Source: Fallopia convolvulus
Taxonomy: Eukaryota; Streptophyta; Magnoliopsida; Caryophyllales; Polygonaceae
NCBI GenBank assembly: GCA_964016875.1
Contig: OZ024728.1
Location: 24,675,328-24,739,327 of the forward strand
DNA length: 64,000 bases
Reading direction: 5' to 3'
How positions within the stretch are numbered: the stretch's first letter is position 1; the number at the start of each line of letters is the position of its first letter. The notes below the pieces were generated by a model that ran no database searches, was not told the origin of the DNA, and was given only the letters and a program-made list of their open reading frames with translations. Shown here in pieces: positions 1 to 12,182 of this stretch. A program made the position numbers and the translations under genes.

Positions 1-3000
1 ACAAAATCAAGGAGGAGCTCATGGCTCATAAGTTTCCGATGGCTAATGACGGTGAAGGTTGGAGTTTTATTGTGCTTCACGGTTCTAAGTGACATTTCTA
101 CGGTTAAGGACACTTTATAAGTTTTCGGGATTTCGGGTTAATTTATGTAATTTCCTTAAGTGAGGGGGTTGATTTTGTAAGGCTTTGTGTTAGGTTTAAG
201 GTCGGCCTCCTCCTCCTCATTTCGGGAGATTGGACGAAAAACCTTGTTGCTTACTTTCCTTGGATTCTCGTGGCGATCTCTTTGCACCATCATCGCCCTA
301 GCTAAGTCTATACTAGACAAAATCAAGGAGGAGCTCATGGCTCATAAGTTTCCGATGGCTAATGACGGTGAAGGTTGGAGTTTTATTGTGCTTCACGGTT
401 CTAAGTGACATTTCTACGGTTAAGGACACTTTATAAGTTTTCGGGATTTCGGGTTAATTTATGTAATTTCCTTAAGTGAGGGGGTTGATTTTGTAAGGCT
501 TTGTGTTAGGTTTAAGGTCGGCCTCCTCCTCCTCATTTCGGGAGATTGGACGAAAAACCTTGTTGCTTACTTTCCTTGCATCTTTCAATTCAAGTACTTG
601 TTCTTTTTTTTCGTTCGTTCAATTCTCGTTGTTCAAGTTGTTGGTGAGTAATATCCGACAATCTCGGGCATCCTAGTTTGTTTGAGAGCTTGGTGAGTCA
701 TATCCAAGTTGTCAAGCATCCATATCCCCTTGTTCTTCCCATTTCGATCCATCATCCATCTCGGTGGTTTCTACACCCCCTCAGTAAAATAGACATATCT
801 TTCAATCCACTCATCATCTAGGTCTGAAATTTTGAGGGATTAAACTAGACTCAGAGATCTAACTTATCGAATTGGAATCACTCAATTCAGAGTTCGGACG
901 AGGAAGAATCATCTAGTTGAAGACGGGTCTGTTGCGTGGTGTTTGTTGTCGGAATTCCTTGGATTCTCGTGGCGATCTCTTTGCACCATCATCGCCCTAG
1001 CTAAGTCTATACTAGACAAAATCAAGGAGGAGCTCATGGCTCATAAGTTTCCGATGGCTAATGACGGTGAAGGTTGGAGTTTTATTGTGCTTCACGGTTC
1101 TAAGTGACATTTCTACGGTTAAGGACACTTTATAAGTTTTCGGGATTTCGGGTTAATTTATGTAATTTCCTTAAGTGAGGGGGTTGATTTTGTAAGGCTT
1201 TGTGTTAGGTTTAAGGTCGGCCTCCTCCTCCTCATTTCGGGAGATTGGACGAAAAACCTTGTTGCTTACTTTCCTTGGATTCTCGTGGCGATCTCTTTGC
1301 ACCATCATCGCCCTAGCTAAGTCTATACTAGACAAAATCAAGGAGGAGCTCATGGCTCATAAGTTTCCGATGGCTAATGACGGTGAAGGTTGGAGTTTTA
1401 TTGTGCTTCACGGTTCTAAGTGACATTTCTACGGTTAAGGACACTTTATAAGTTTTCGGGATTTCGGGTTAATTTATGTAATTTCCTTAAGTGAGGGGGT
1501 TGATTTTGTAAGGCTTTGTGTTAGGTTTAAGGTCGGCCTCCTCCTCCTCATTTCGGGAGATTGGACGAAAAACCTTGTTGCTTACTTTCCTTGCATCTTT
1601 CAATTCAAGTACTTGTTCTTTTTTTTCGTTCGTTCAATTCTCGTTGTTCAAGTTGTTGGTGAGTAATATCCGACAATCTCGGGCATCCTAGTTTGTTTGA
1701 GAGCTTGGTGAGTCATATCCAAGTTGTCAAGCATCCATATCCCCTTGTTCTTCCCATTTCGATCCATCATCCATCTCGGTGGTTTCTACACCCCCTCAGT
1801 AAAATAGACATATCTTTCAATCCACTCATCATCTAGGTCTGAAATTTTGAAGGATTAAACTAGACTCAGAGATCTAACTTATCGAATTGGAATCACTCAA
1901 TTCAGAGTTCGGACGAGGAAGAATCATCTAGTTGAAGACGGGTCTGTTGCGTGGTGTTTGTTGTCGGAATTCCTTGGATTCTCGTGGCGATCTCTTTGCA
2001 CCATCATCGCCCTAGCTAAGTCTATACTAGACAAAATCAAGGAGGAGCTCATGGCTCATAAGTTTCCGATGGCTAATGACGGTGAAGGTTGGAGTTTTAT
2101 TGTGCTTCACGGTTCTAAGTGACATTTCTACGGTTAAGGACACTTTATAAGTTTTCGGGATTTCGGGTTAATTTATGTAATTTCCTTAAGTGAGGGGGTT
2201 GATTTTGTAAGGCTTTGTGTTAGGTTTAAGGTCGGCCTCCTCCTCCTCATTTCGGGAGATTGGACGAAAAACCTTGTTGCTTACTTTCCTTGCATCTTTC
2301 AATTCAAGTACTTGTTCTTTTTTTTCGTTCGTTCAATTCTCGTTGTTCAAGTTGTTGGTGAGTAATATCCGACAATCTCGGGCATCCTAGTTTGTTTGAG
2401 AGCTTGGTGAGTCATATCCAAGTTGTCAAGCATCCATATCCCCTTGTTCTTCCCATTTCGATCCATCATCCATCTCGGTGGTTTCTACACCCCCTCAGTA
2501 AAATAGACATATCTTTCAATCCACTCATCATCTAGGTCTGAAATTTTGAGGGATTAAACTAGACTCAGAGATCTAACTTATCGAATTGGAATCACTCAAT
2601 TCAGAGTTCGGACGAGGAAGAATCATCTAGTTGAAGACGGGTCTGTTGCGTGGTGTTTGTTGTCGGAATTCCTTGGATTCTCGTGGCGATCTCTTTGCAC
2701 CATCATCGCCCTAGCTAAGTCTATACTAGACAAAATCAAGGAGGAGCTCATGGCTCATAAGTTTCCGATGGCTAATGACGGTGAAGGTTGGAGTTTTATT
2801 GTGCTTCACGGTTCTAAGTGACATTTCTACGGTTAAGGACACTTTATAAGTTTTCGGGATTTCGGGTTAATTTATGTAATTTCCTTAAGTGAGGGGGTTG
2901 ATTTTGTAAGGCTTTGTGTTAGGTTTAAGGTCGGCCTCCTCCTCCTCATTTCGGGAGATTGGACGAAAAACCTTGTTGCTTACTTTCCTTGGATTCTCGT

Positions 3001-4388
3001 GGCGATCTCTTTGCACCATCATCGCCCTAGCTAAGTCTATACTAGACAAAATCAAGGAGGAGCTCATGGCTCATAAGTTTCCGATGGCTAATGACGGTGA
3101 AGGTTGGAGTTTTATTGTGCTTCACGGTTCTAAGTGACATTTCTACGGTTAAGGACACTTTATAAGTTTTCGGGATTTCGGGTTAATTTATGTAATTTCC
3201 TTAAGTGAGGGGGTTGATTTTGTAAGGCTTTGTGTTAGGTTTAAGGTCGGCCTCCTCCTCCTCATTTCGGGAGATTGGACGAAAAACCTTGTTGCTTACT
3301 TTCCTTGCATCTTTCAATTCAAGTACTTGTTCTTTTTTTTCGTTCGTTCAATTCTCGTTGTTCAAGTTGTTGGTGAGTAATATCCGACAATCTCGGGCAT
3401 CCTAGTTTGTTTGAGAGCTTGGTGAGTCATATCCAAGTTGTCAAGCATCCATATCCCCTTGTTCTTCCCATTTCGATCCATCATCCATCTCGGTGGTTTC
3501 TACACCCCCTCAGTAAAATAGACATATCTTTCAATCCACTCATCATCTAGGTCTGAAATTTTGAGGGATTAAACTAGACTCAGAGATCTAACTTATCGAA
3601 TTGGAATCACTCAATTCAGAGTTCGGACGAGGAAGAATCATCTAGTTGAAGACGGGTCTGTTGCGTGGTGTTTGTTGTCGGAATTCCTTGGATTCTCGTG
3701 GCGATCTCTTTGCACCATCATCGCCCTAGCTAAGTCTATACTAGACAAAATCAAGGAGGAGCTCATGGCTCATAAGTTTCCGATGGCTAATGACGGTGAA
3801 GGTTGGAGTTTTATTGTGCTTCACGGTTCTAAGTGACATTTCTACGGTTAAGGACACTTTATAAGTTTTCGGGATTTCGGGTTAATTTATGTAATTTCCT
3901 TAAGTGAGGGGGTTGATTTTGTAAGGCTTTGTGTTAGGTTTAAGGTCGGCCTCCTCCTCCTCATTTCGGGAGATTGGACGAAAAACCTTGTTGCTTACTT
4001 TCCTTGCATCTTTCAATTCAAGTACTTGTTCTTTTTTTTCGTTCGTTCAATTCTCGTTGTTCAAGTTGTTGGTGAGTAATATCCGACAATCTCGGGCATC
4101 CTAGTTTGTTTGAGAGCTTGGTGAGTCATATCCAAGTTGTCAAGCATCCATATCCCCTTGTTCTTCCCATTTCGATCCATCATCCATCTTGGTGGTTTCT
4201 ACACCCCCTCAGTAAAATAGATATATCTTTCAATCCACTCATCATCTAGGTCTGAAATTTTGAGGGATTAAACTAGACTCAGAGATCTAACTTCTCGAAT
4301 TGGAATCACTCAATTCCGAGTTCGGACGAGGAAGATCCATCTAGTTGAAGACGGGTCAGTTGCGTGGTGTTTGTTGTCGGAATTCCTT
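1..4388. repeat. Higher-order tandem array of A (316 bp) and B (383 bp) monomers
   Basis: Two monomers alternate. A runs from GGATTCTCGTGG to TTACTTTCCTT; B runs from GCATCTTTCAATTC to GGAATTCCTT. A copies: 1-261 (partial), 262-577, 961-1276, 1277-1592, 1976-2291, 2675-2990, 2991-3306, 3690-4005. B copies: 578-960, 1593-1975, 2292-2674, 3307-3689, 4006-4388. The order is AAB AAB AB AAB AB, so the period is 1015 or 699 bp. Inner copies are almost identical (for example one G/A change near 1851); the last B carries several substitutions, as expected for an edge monomer. Every junction falls on TTCCTTG. A 73-codon ORF recurs in A but has no recognisable domain. The array probably lies inside the Ty3-type element whose 3' LTR starts at 6177 (inference). 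A near-perfect array could also be partly an assembly effect. Confidence 0.95.
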
Positions 4389-6176
4389 GGATTCTCGTGG
4401 CGATCTCTTTGCACCATCATCCCTTCCATCGATCCTCTCATCACTAGTTCTCCTAGGTGGAATGATTGGAGAAGTATTAATTGCACCGAAGCAAAAAGGG
4501 TGCATTTTGCCGCTCTACAACTCGGAGAAAGAGTTAGCAAATGGAAAGAGAATTACATTCAGGCAAATCATCTCATGCTAACCTAAGAAAGGTCTAAGAC
4601 TAAAATGATAAATCATTCCTCTCTTAGTCTATGAGAGATGAGAGATTTACTGATCTCTTATATACTAGAGGTTAAAGGACTAAGTGTGCCAAGAAGAAGG
4701 CCACGAATTTTAACGAATAATTGCAATACGCATATTATGAAGTTTCCCTCGAAGCCCAAAAGTTTTCCGCCGTCATAAGTTGATATGTCCAACCACCAAG
4801 CCATGGAGAAGTTCAATGATAGACACAATGAGCGAATAGAATAGCTTATCATTCCCCGTGTAATCTATATATGTCCAAACGAGGGTGCTTGTGACATAAG
4901 TTGTAGGGTTGTCATTAGAATTTCATCCTCGGTTATAATGAAAACATAGTTGAATAATTCCAATATTATTATCAACTATCTTCTTTCGTAAAGTGTTATA
5001 CTTTGAATTCTGTTATGCTATCATAAGCAGTCTGGAAGATTTTCGTTGGTATTGTCTTTACGAAAGCACTATTTCAACCGCTAAGTTTCGATTAATAGAT
5101 TATGGAAGTCATTCCATCTTTTCATATGCGAATTACTCCTACCTCTACAAGAAATATTTTCAATCTTGTTGCGTTGTCAAACTATGGCAATTAATATCAT
5201 AAGTTTAAATATCTAAACATTTTAAGTATATGGTTCACAATGGCGAATAAGGATGAATTTCTATCTCCCATCTTGATCACATGGTTGAGGTAGAATTTTA
5301 GTTCTTGTTCTTGTGAAGGCATATATTAAAGGATTATGTTGGAGGTAGTTTCCCCGATATTGATCACATTGGTGAAATGAAACCACTTAGTTCTTCGGAT
5401 TCAACCATGTTTACAAAGTACTTTCTTATAAGAATTAAAACGTATAATGTAGAAGGACGCTCGAACTACTTCTCCATAGTTAATATGTTCGGATACGATA
5501 TCATAAAGATGGTTACTTTCTCTTGTGATATAACCATGACTTGTTCCAATAGTAACTTCATTAGAAGTTCAAAATCGAAATTCTTCCTCCAAGGCATGGC
5601 TCTCACATCTTCAAACATTGATTCCATCTCGGGAATTTAATTAATATCCATCTTAAAAGAATTCATCCGCAATGACTCTATTCTAGAAGTATAGAATGGA
5701 TTAGTCATTTTCTTACTCGCTTCCTAGAGGCACTCAAGTGCTCGTTTCAATTAAGATGCTTATTCTTTAAGCAATCCAACCTCTTTATATCTGGGAAGGA
5801 CAACCTAGAAGATTTGTAGGTATTCCCAAGAAAATGGATAAGAGCGCTTGACCAACTGCCTACTTCGCTAGCAAGACCAATTGGATTTTCGATCCTTTTC
5901 GTTTGGTCCGTTTAAACCACATAAGTACACATGTGGGAATCTTTCCAAGGAATACTAATGTAACGATTCCTTAAGAAAAAGCTACAATAGTAATTCTTCT
6001 ACTTGTACAGTCGTCTTAACTAAAGAACGAATTGTTATTTAAGGGGGTACTAGACCCTTTGTTGCTTTCTCACAGTTGTGAGTGTTAGTATACTAAGCTA
6101 CTTTCCGTGTAAACCTTTTACCGCCCTAAGTCTTTCCTAGTTTCGGGGACGAAACTAATTTTTAAGGGGACACTAT
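4389..6176 (+). mobile_element. 3' internal region and polypurine tract of a non-autonomous Ty3-type (LARD-like) element
   Basis: After about 37 bp of a truncated A monomer the sequence becomes unique and holds no recognisable gag or pol. The right end reads TTTCGGGGACGAAAC (about 6150) followed by a purine-rich TTTTTAAGGGGACAC. This resembles the pol-terminal and PPT layout of many plant Ty3/gypsy elements, and it directly precedes a TGTAATAAC LTR start at 6177. Short ORFs (for example 4993-5202, 5377-5640) show no domain. I read the stretch as the tail of a large retrotransposon derivative. The 5' LTR would lie left of the window. Confidence 0.5.
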
Positions 6177-6420
6177 TGTAATAACTGCAATTTCTAATAA
6201 AAAGAAATTGTTATTTTTATTAATTTAATTATATCTTTAAAATAATAAGATATTCTTTATTATGAATTATCATAATAATAATAATAATTTTGATTAAAAT
6301 TTAACTTGATAGCAATAGCAAATAAAAATCTACTTAATTAAATATAAACGATATTTTATTTTCCGTTAGCTTAAAAAACATTTAATACAAAGAGAAGGGA
6401 ATGGAGGGAGAGTTAAAAAA

Positions 6421-6500
6421 TGCTTGAGGTGGGACTCGAACCCTCAACTTCTTGCACTCTCCAAGATCCAACACCCAACACTTTCCACTATGCTATCAAG
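6421..6500 (-). other. tRNA-like sequence with pol III box A and box B
   Basis: On the minus strand there is a box A match (TAGCATAGTGG, about 6486-6496) and a box B match (GGTTCGAGTCC, about 6432-6442). A 5-bp acceptor-like stem pairs CTTGA at the 5' end with TCAAG at the 3' end, and a T-arm stem GGTGGG/CCCACC-like segment is present. The spacing is tRNA-sized (about 80 nt), but the anticodon arm is not a clean stem and no amino-acid identity can be given. It is best read as a tRNA-derived or SINE-head remnant inside the LTR. Confidence 0.5.
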
Positions 6501-6745
6501 TAATGCTTGTCATTAAAGGAGAAACTTTTATATTATTCTCTTATGGTTCTACAAAGCTTTCAAAGAAGCATCAATGGAGATTTGACGTAGAACCAATCCA
6601 TTCATCTCCACCTCTTCTATCCCACCAATCTTCCTACATGCACCACCTTCTCTTTCATCAATCAAAACTTTATCTACCTAGACAAGCCATCTTCAAGAGG
6701 CTTCCACCTCACCATGGAAGGCACTTTCAAGCCCTTCTTCACCAT

Positions 6746-6753
6746 TATAAAAG
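6746..6753 (+). promoter_or_regulatory. TATA box of the LARD LTR
   Basis: TATAAAAG followed by GGGGGATC and a purine-rich stretch about 570 bp into the LTR, a usual place for the U3/R boundary. It is recognised by motif and position only. Confidence 0.45.
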
Positions 6754-9730
6754 GGGGATCATAGCTAGTAGAAGAAGGCACTCAGCTCTCCCTTTTTAAT
6801 TCAATTTTCGTCCATTATTAAGTCCTAAAAATCCCTAGAATTGTTTTGGACAAATCTGAATTTTTCGTCCCATTCAACCCCCCAAAAATTCCAGATTTTT
6901 GCACTAGTTGTGCACGATCATCAAAGACCTATTCCGAGTTCGTTTCTCAACCAAATTTTGTGATTCTAGTCCCTAAATGTAGATGAAGGAATTGCCTACA
7001 AAACCTCTCAGCCAATTGGGCACAAACACCACAAAAATCGAGCCAAAAATGCACCCAAACCAGTCGACTATGTGCAGTCTCGGGTTTTCCGGGCTGGTGA
7101 TGAGCGAGTTTCCACAAGATCGTACGACTTCTTTCCACATCCATTTTCTCCACAGTTGCCGACAGTAGTAAGAGAGGGACTATATCTACCAAACGTCGCA
7201 TCTTCCAGCCCCAATCCATTATTGGTGTCGCCTCTAGAACCGAGTGAACATCACTCAAAAACCAACTTCCACCGAATCTGGAGAACGGGCTGGCCGCAAA
7301 CAGTTTTCCCGACCACCGTACGCCTCCTTCAAGCCGCCTTAGAACGATACGTCGGCGACAGTAGGTAGAGGGAGTGTCCGACATCCTACTGTCGCTTGAA
7401 GCGCCACCATTGGCCTCTTCTCGACGACGCGGTGGACCGGCAAAGTTGACTAGTTGGATGTTTTTTTTCTATTCGCTTGGAAAGAAAGAAAAGAGGTGTG
7501 GGTCGACCCACCTCATTTTGCAGGCCCATTTCCATCTCGTTATCGCTCGGTATAATTCCTTACTCATATTTTAATTAATATCTTTTTATAAAATAATTTC
7601 TACATATATATAATATTTATCTAAATTAATTGAATAAATATTATAAGTGGATTATTAAAAAGGAAAATAGACTTACATGTCTTGTAATACCATTATAAGC
7701 ATTGAAATAATATTTGTGAGATATTTTGAATAAATTATTTTACCAAGAATAATAATAGACTTAAATAATCTAGACTTATAATTGTTGGAGGATGAAAAAA
7801 GACTTTACTAAACTTTATCACCTTGCAGTCATAAATAAAGATTTACAATATATTAAGAATATATTATTATTTTTAACTTTGGGATTAAATAAAAAGGTAT
7901 GTTTATTCTATAGGATTTTAACCATAGATTATTAATATTAATAATCAGTCAAAAAGGAGTTTGTCTTGACTTTTAAAATTTTATAATACTTTATATAAAT
8001 ATAAATATTTTTATAAAGTACTCTTGGGATATTAAAACTAATGAAATAATAATCAAGAATATTATTATTTTAACACCTTCATCTAAATTATTATTTTAAT
8101 AATTTAGTTTTACAAATTATCTTATAAAAAGGAAATAAGAGAAAAAAAAACCTTAGAAGAGATAAGGAAATTTTAATAAAAATTCTCTCGTATCTCTCGT
8201 GTCGTTAGGTCGAGATCCCGATCCCGTCTAAGCCATCAAATTCCGTTTTGTTCGACCGTAAACGCACACAAATTAAGGCAAGTGCAATTTCTCGTTGTAG
8301 CCTTGATATTTCGTATCCGTAAAATTTCTCGATGTTGGGAACAACTTGTTTGCTAATAATAAATGAATCTAGGATTATCGATTGTTAGAAATAATGACCC
8401 GCTTATTATCGTTATTACGATTATTAATGTTCGATAGGACTATTATGCTAATCTTGTTTGTGTGACCTTGCTTGTTTAAGATCTCTTTTCGAGATCGGTA
8501 GGGATTCAATAGTAAGGGGTGCGGGATTAACCCGAGACCTCTATATAACCTACAAGTCGACTGGTATGACACCATGCCCTCTCTACCCGCGACTTTAAGG
8601 ATCATGATCTATGTCCGCTCCTGCTCGGAGGAGGGACGAGTGCACCCTAGCTAAGTGCCGGAAATTCGTTCCATTAAGTGGACCCAGACCCTTTCATGGC
8701 CCCCCACACTCTTAAAATTCATTGACGTAAGTGAAAGTTTTATCGCGACATAACATAAGTGCCAAAGCAAATTTAAAAGAAACTAAAACTGGGTCGGAAT
8801 AGTACAACTTGGAAGACCACCCGGCTCTCGGTTCTTGAAACGATCGTCTTTCCAATCTAAATGCTTATTCGGGCTTGTCAAGGTAGGTTTGGTACTGAAG
8901 CGCCTTCGGGCCACCTCCCCGATCTGGAACACCGAATAAGATGAGGTTGGTTGAGGTTCGACAAGGGCGCGAGAGGTTTTTAAAACTTGTATGACATAAT
9001 AACGTTCCCAACATACTTCCTACTCTATGAAGTTCTACAATCTCGTAGTTCTTCCTTTTGGTTTAAGAGTTATCTCATCTCGAGATTTACTCATTTCCGT
9101 CCTTAAAGCTCCACTTAAACTTTCTACATCTCAAACATATCCCGATAATCTCTCTCGACTAACGTAAATTACCATACTACCCTTGACAATTTCCATTCTC
9201 ACTTGCTTAGTCTCCTTAGACTAATTCCACTATTTCCGCATTTTTGCCTAGTATTTCTCTCCCTTTGCGACAAATGCCAGGCTCTAGGAGATTCACATCG
9301 ATGTTTTGAAGAAAAATTCTACAAGGCTCGAGAAGAGTTATGCAAGGATAGAAGATCAAGGCAAGACGACGTTGAAGGAAAGAAGGAATTTTCAAAGAGC
9401 AAAGCATTCAGAAGATAGTGCACTAGCTCTTCTATATTAAATCAAGCAAATCATCATCATATGAGTTGTCTTGAGGAAATATACTTGTATTTTCATTACG
9501 CCTTTTTTAACCCTTTTAATATGGGCTTTATTTTTCCGCTGCAACACCATTTGTAAAACGACTCTCAATGTAGTGAATAAATGTTCTTATCGATGAATAA
9601 AATTCCGCTTTTAGTCAATTCTTCTTTAATTATATTCTCATCAAATTATTTAAAGCCTTGGGCGACTTTGGACGGTAAAATCCGAGGTCACTGGTGGTAA
9701 TACCCAATGTTACAAAATAGGGGTGTTACA

Positions 9731-10435
9731 GAATGGAGAATCTCTATGAGGATCGCTTTATCGGCGAAGAAAAAAACTTGTTTTGTCGGCGGAACCCTAG
9801 CTATGCCGGCTATCGGATATGCTAAGCGAAATCGATGGATCAAATGTAATGACTTGGTGAAGTCGTGGATTTTGAATGGCCTCATCCTAGATATATGACG
9901 AAGTGTTCTATACATCGATTCTGCTCAAAGGATTTGGGAAGAGTTGGAAGCTCGCTTTGGTCAATTGAGCGGAGCAAAGCTTTATTCTGTACGAAAGGAG
10001 CTCAATCGATTATCACATGGAGTTAGTTCTATCTCTACGTATTTCACGAAGCTGAGGACTCTTTGGGATGAATTCGACAGTTTTTGTCAGTATCCTTCTT
10101 GCACTTTTGGATTTGTTAGAGAAATTAGAAAGCATGAGGAGGATCAATGATTGATTGACTTTCTAATGGGACTAAATGACCGTTTTACTACATCTAGAGG
10201 ATGAATTTTAATGATGAAACTGTTACATGAGATCAATCAAGCTTATGTAATTCTTCTTCAAGAAGAAAAACACCAAGAGATGCAGAGTTCAACACAAATT
10301 TTCGAAGAATATGCATCCATGAATGTCAACGCTCATTCCACTCATACAAATGCAGAATCAAGCAAAGATGAAGCAAAGAAAAAATCTTTTTACTGCACTA
10401 ATTGCAAGAAAACGAATCATACTACTTCATTATAG
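9731..10435 (+). pseudogene. copia gag remnant
   Basis: The translation around 9740-9895 contains SMRIALSAKKKTCFV and later IKCNDLVKSWILNG, the N-terminal pattern of plant copia gag (UBN2/gag-polypeptide type). It continues through LFSVRKELN-like and YFTKLRTLWDEFD segments (9944-10150). A TGA near 10148, further stops and frame changes break it. Near 10390-10430 a zinc-knuckle-like CTNCKKTNH appears without the final cysteine. The first residues are absent because the LARD LTR abuts at 9730. Confidence 0.8.
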
Positions 10436-10437
10436 GA

Positions 10438-11760
10438 TTTCCTCCGAATTATAAGAAGAAGAAATCAGCCTCAGATGGAAAGTTCGCTGGACATGCTCAA
10501 AATTCCATCTCAAATGTTGAATTGACTACATATCAAATGGTTAAATTGTTGCATCTGTTGAAAGCTCGAGTTTCAAAGGATAAAGAGAATGTGCAAGACG
10601 ATTTTGCTGGCTTGGCAGGTACAAGTTTCACAACCAAAATCTTTAACAAAAGCACTTGGATAATTGACAACGAAGCAAGGTGTCATATGTGTTGTCATGA
10701 GCATATGTTTGACATTCAACCCCAATTATCCAAGCCTTTTGTCATTTCCTTACCAAATCAAGCTACGGCTATTGTTCATACAATTGGAACTGTTAAAAGT
10801 TTTGGACAATTTGATCTTGAAAGATGTCGTATTAGTGCCACAATTCAAATGCAACTTGATCTTGGTTGGCAGACTGGTGAAAGATCTGAATTGAAGCATG
10901 GTTTTTACTCCTTCAAAGTGTCTATTGTAGGCTCCTTCCAGGGAGACGCCTGTGGAGGTTGGTGAAGCCATTAAGGACCTATATTTTCTAGTTCCTCTAG
11001 CTCAACATGAAAACAAATATGTTGAGCAGAATAAAGAGGTGATCAATCAATTTTCCAACCATGTAGAACTTTTTGTATGGAAGTCACGGTTAGGACACCT
11101 TCCTTCTTATAAATTGTAGACTTTACCTTTTGCTCAGTCTTTCAAATTCAATAAAGACAGTTCACCTTGCTTTGTGTGTGCTGAGTCAAGGCAAACCAGA
11201 TTGACATTTCCTTCAAGTTCTATTCACACTACTTTCCCCTTTCAGATGATACACATTGATCTATGGGGACCATATCATAGTACTACTTACAATGGTTATA
11301 GATACTTATCACCATTGTTGATGATTTTACAAGGTTCACTTGGGTGCACTTGTTATTTGTCAAAAGTAATGCCTTTCTAGTGGAAAAGTTTCTTGGCTAT
11401 GGTCAAAAGACAGTTTGGGTAGTCAGTTCAGGTAATTTGTTCAGATAATGCCTTGGAGCTTGGATCTAGAAGAGAGACAAAAGATTTTATGAAAGCTCAG
11501 GGTATTATTCATCAGACTTCATGTGTAGCAACTCCACAACAGAATGGGGTTGTGGAGAGGAAGAATAGACATATCCTAGAGATTGTTAGGTCTCTAATGT
11601 TCGAGTCTAAACTTCCCTTGAAATTCTGGTTGAAAGCATACTCACTGTTGTCCATATTCTCAACAAGCTGCCTACTAAAATCCTTAACCACAAAACACCA
11701 TATGAGCTAGTATACCACAAAGAACCCAGTTACTCCAATCTTAGATCATTTGGTTGCCTT
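10438..11760 (+). pseudogene. copia protease and integrase remnant
   Basis: STWIIDNEARCHM (about 10650-10690) corresponds to the copia protease motif W-I-x-D-T/S-G-A, with the catalytic triad context degraded (IDNEA in place of IDTGA). The GAG-pre-integrase segment follows with WKSRLGHLPSYK (about 11080-11120), then C-x2-C and the integrase core: MIHIDLWGPY (11250-11280), an ATPQQNGVVERKNRHILE segment with the conserved glutamate (11525-11585), and LPLKFWLKA. Stops and frameshifts separate the parts. Integrase would join element DNA to the host chromosome; this copy cannot. Confidence 0.85.
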
Positions 11761-12182
11761 TGCTTTGTTTCCACATTAAAATAAGGTAGGGATAAGTTTC
11801 AAGCTAGAGCAACTCAATGCATCTTTTTTGGCTACGCTTTTGGTAAAAAAGCATATAAGGTCTATAACCTTGATACAAAACAACTTCTTGTCTCTTGAGA
11901 TATCATTTTCCATGAGCAAGTTTTTCCTTTCACTAATCCTTCCTTTTCCATTGAACCTCAATCTCTCTTTACTTCTGAAGAACCAATTTCTGATGGAAAT
12001 GTTCCTTGTTCATCCTTACAATCTACAATTCTCTCTGTCTCCACAACTGTTGCTTTGAGAAGATCCAACCGGGTTTCTCATCCTCCTGGATACATGTATG
12101 ATTATGTGTGTGGTAATGTTGTGACAGAAGAGGCTTTTTTTCTCATACTTTAACTTCCACTGTTACATTCCCTCAACATACA

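Larger units (their letters stand above)
6177..9730 (+). mobile_element. 3' LTR (about 3.55 kb) of a LARD-like Ty3-type element
   Basis: It begins TGTAATAAC right after a polypurine tract and ends GGGGTGTTACA at 9730, the TG...CA layout usual in this LTR class. It holds a TATA box (6746-6753), a tRNA-like stretch (6421-6500) and AT-rich, non-coding sequence; ORFs of 60-145 codons on both strands show no domain. Immediately right of 9730 lies copia gag sequence that starts mid-domain, so the element appears to have inserted into that copia copy. The 5-bp duplication, predicted to be GAATG, would be left of the window and cannot be checked. The exact length rests on the two ends alone because the 5' LTR is not in view. 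Confidence 0.55.

Noticed and set aside
187..408. 73-codon ORF repeated in the A monomer
   Set aside because: It recurs only where two A monomers adjoin, has no domain, overlaps an equally open antisense frame, and is explained by the repeat itself.
578..960. Monomer B as an intron (A-A junction as a spliced form)
   Set aside because: Edges do not have GT-AG ends; TTCCTTG direct repeats explain the clean loss better.
6421..6500. Functional tRNA gene
   Set aside because: Boxes A and B are good, but no anticodon stem with a clear identity can be drawn.
6947..7384. 145-codon minus-strand ORF in the LARD LTR
   Set aside because: No domain; overlaps several other open frames in a GC-richer part of an LTR.
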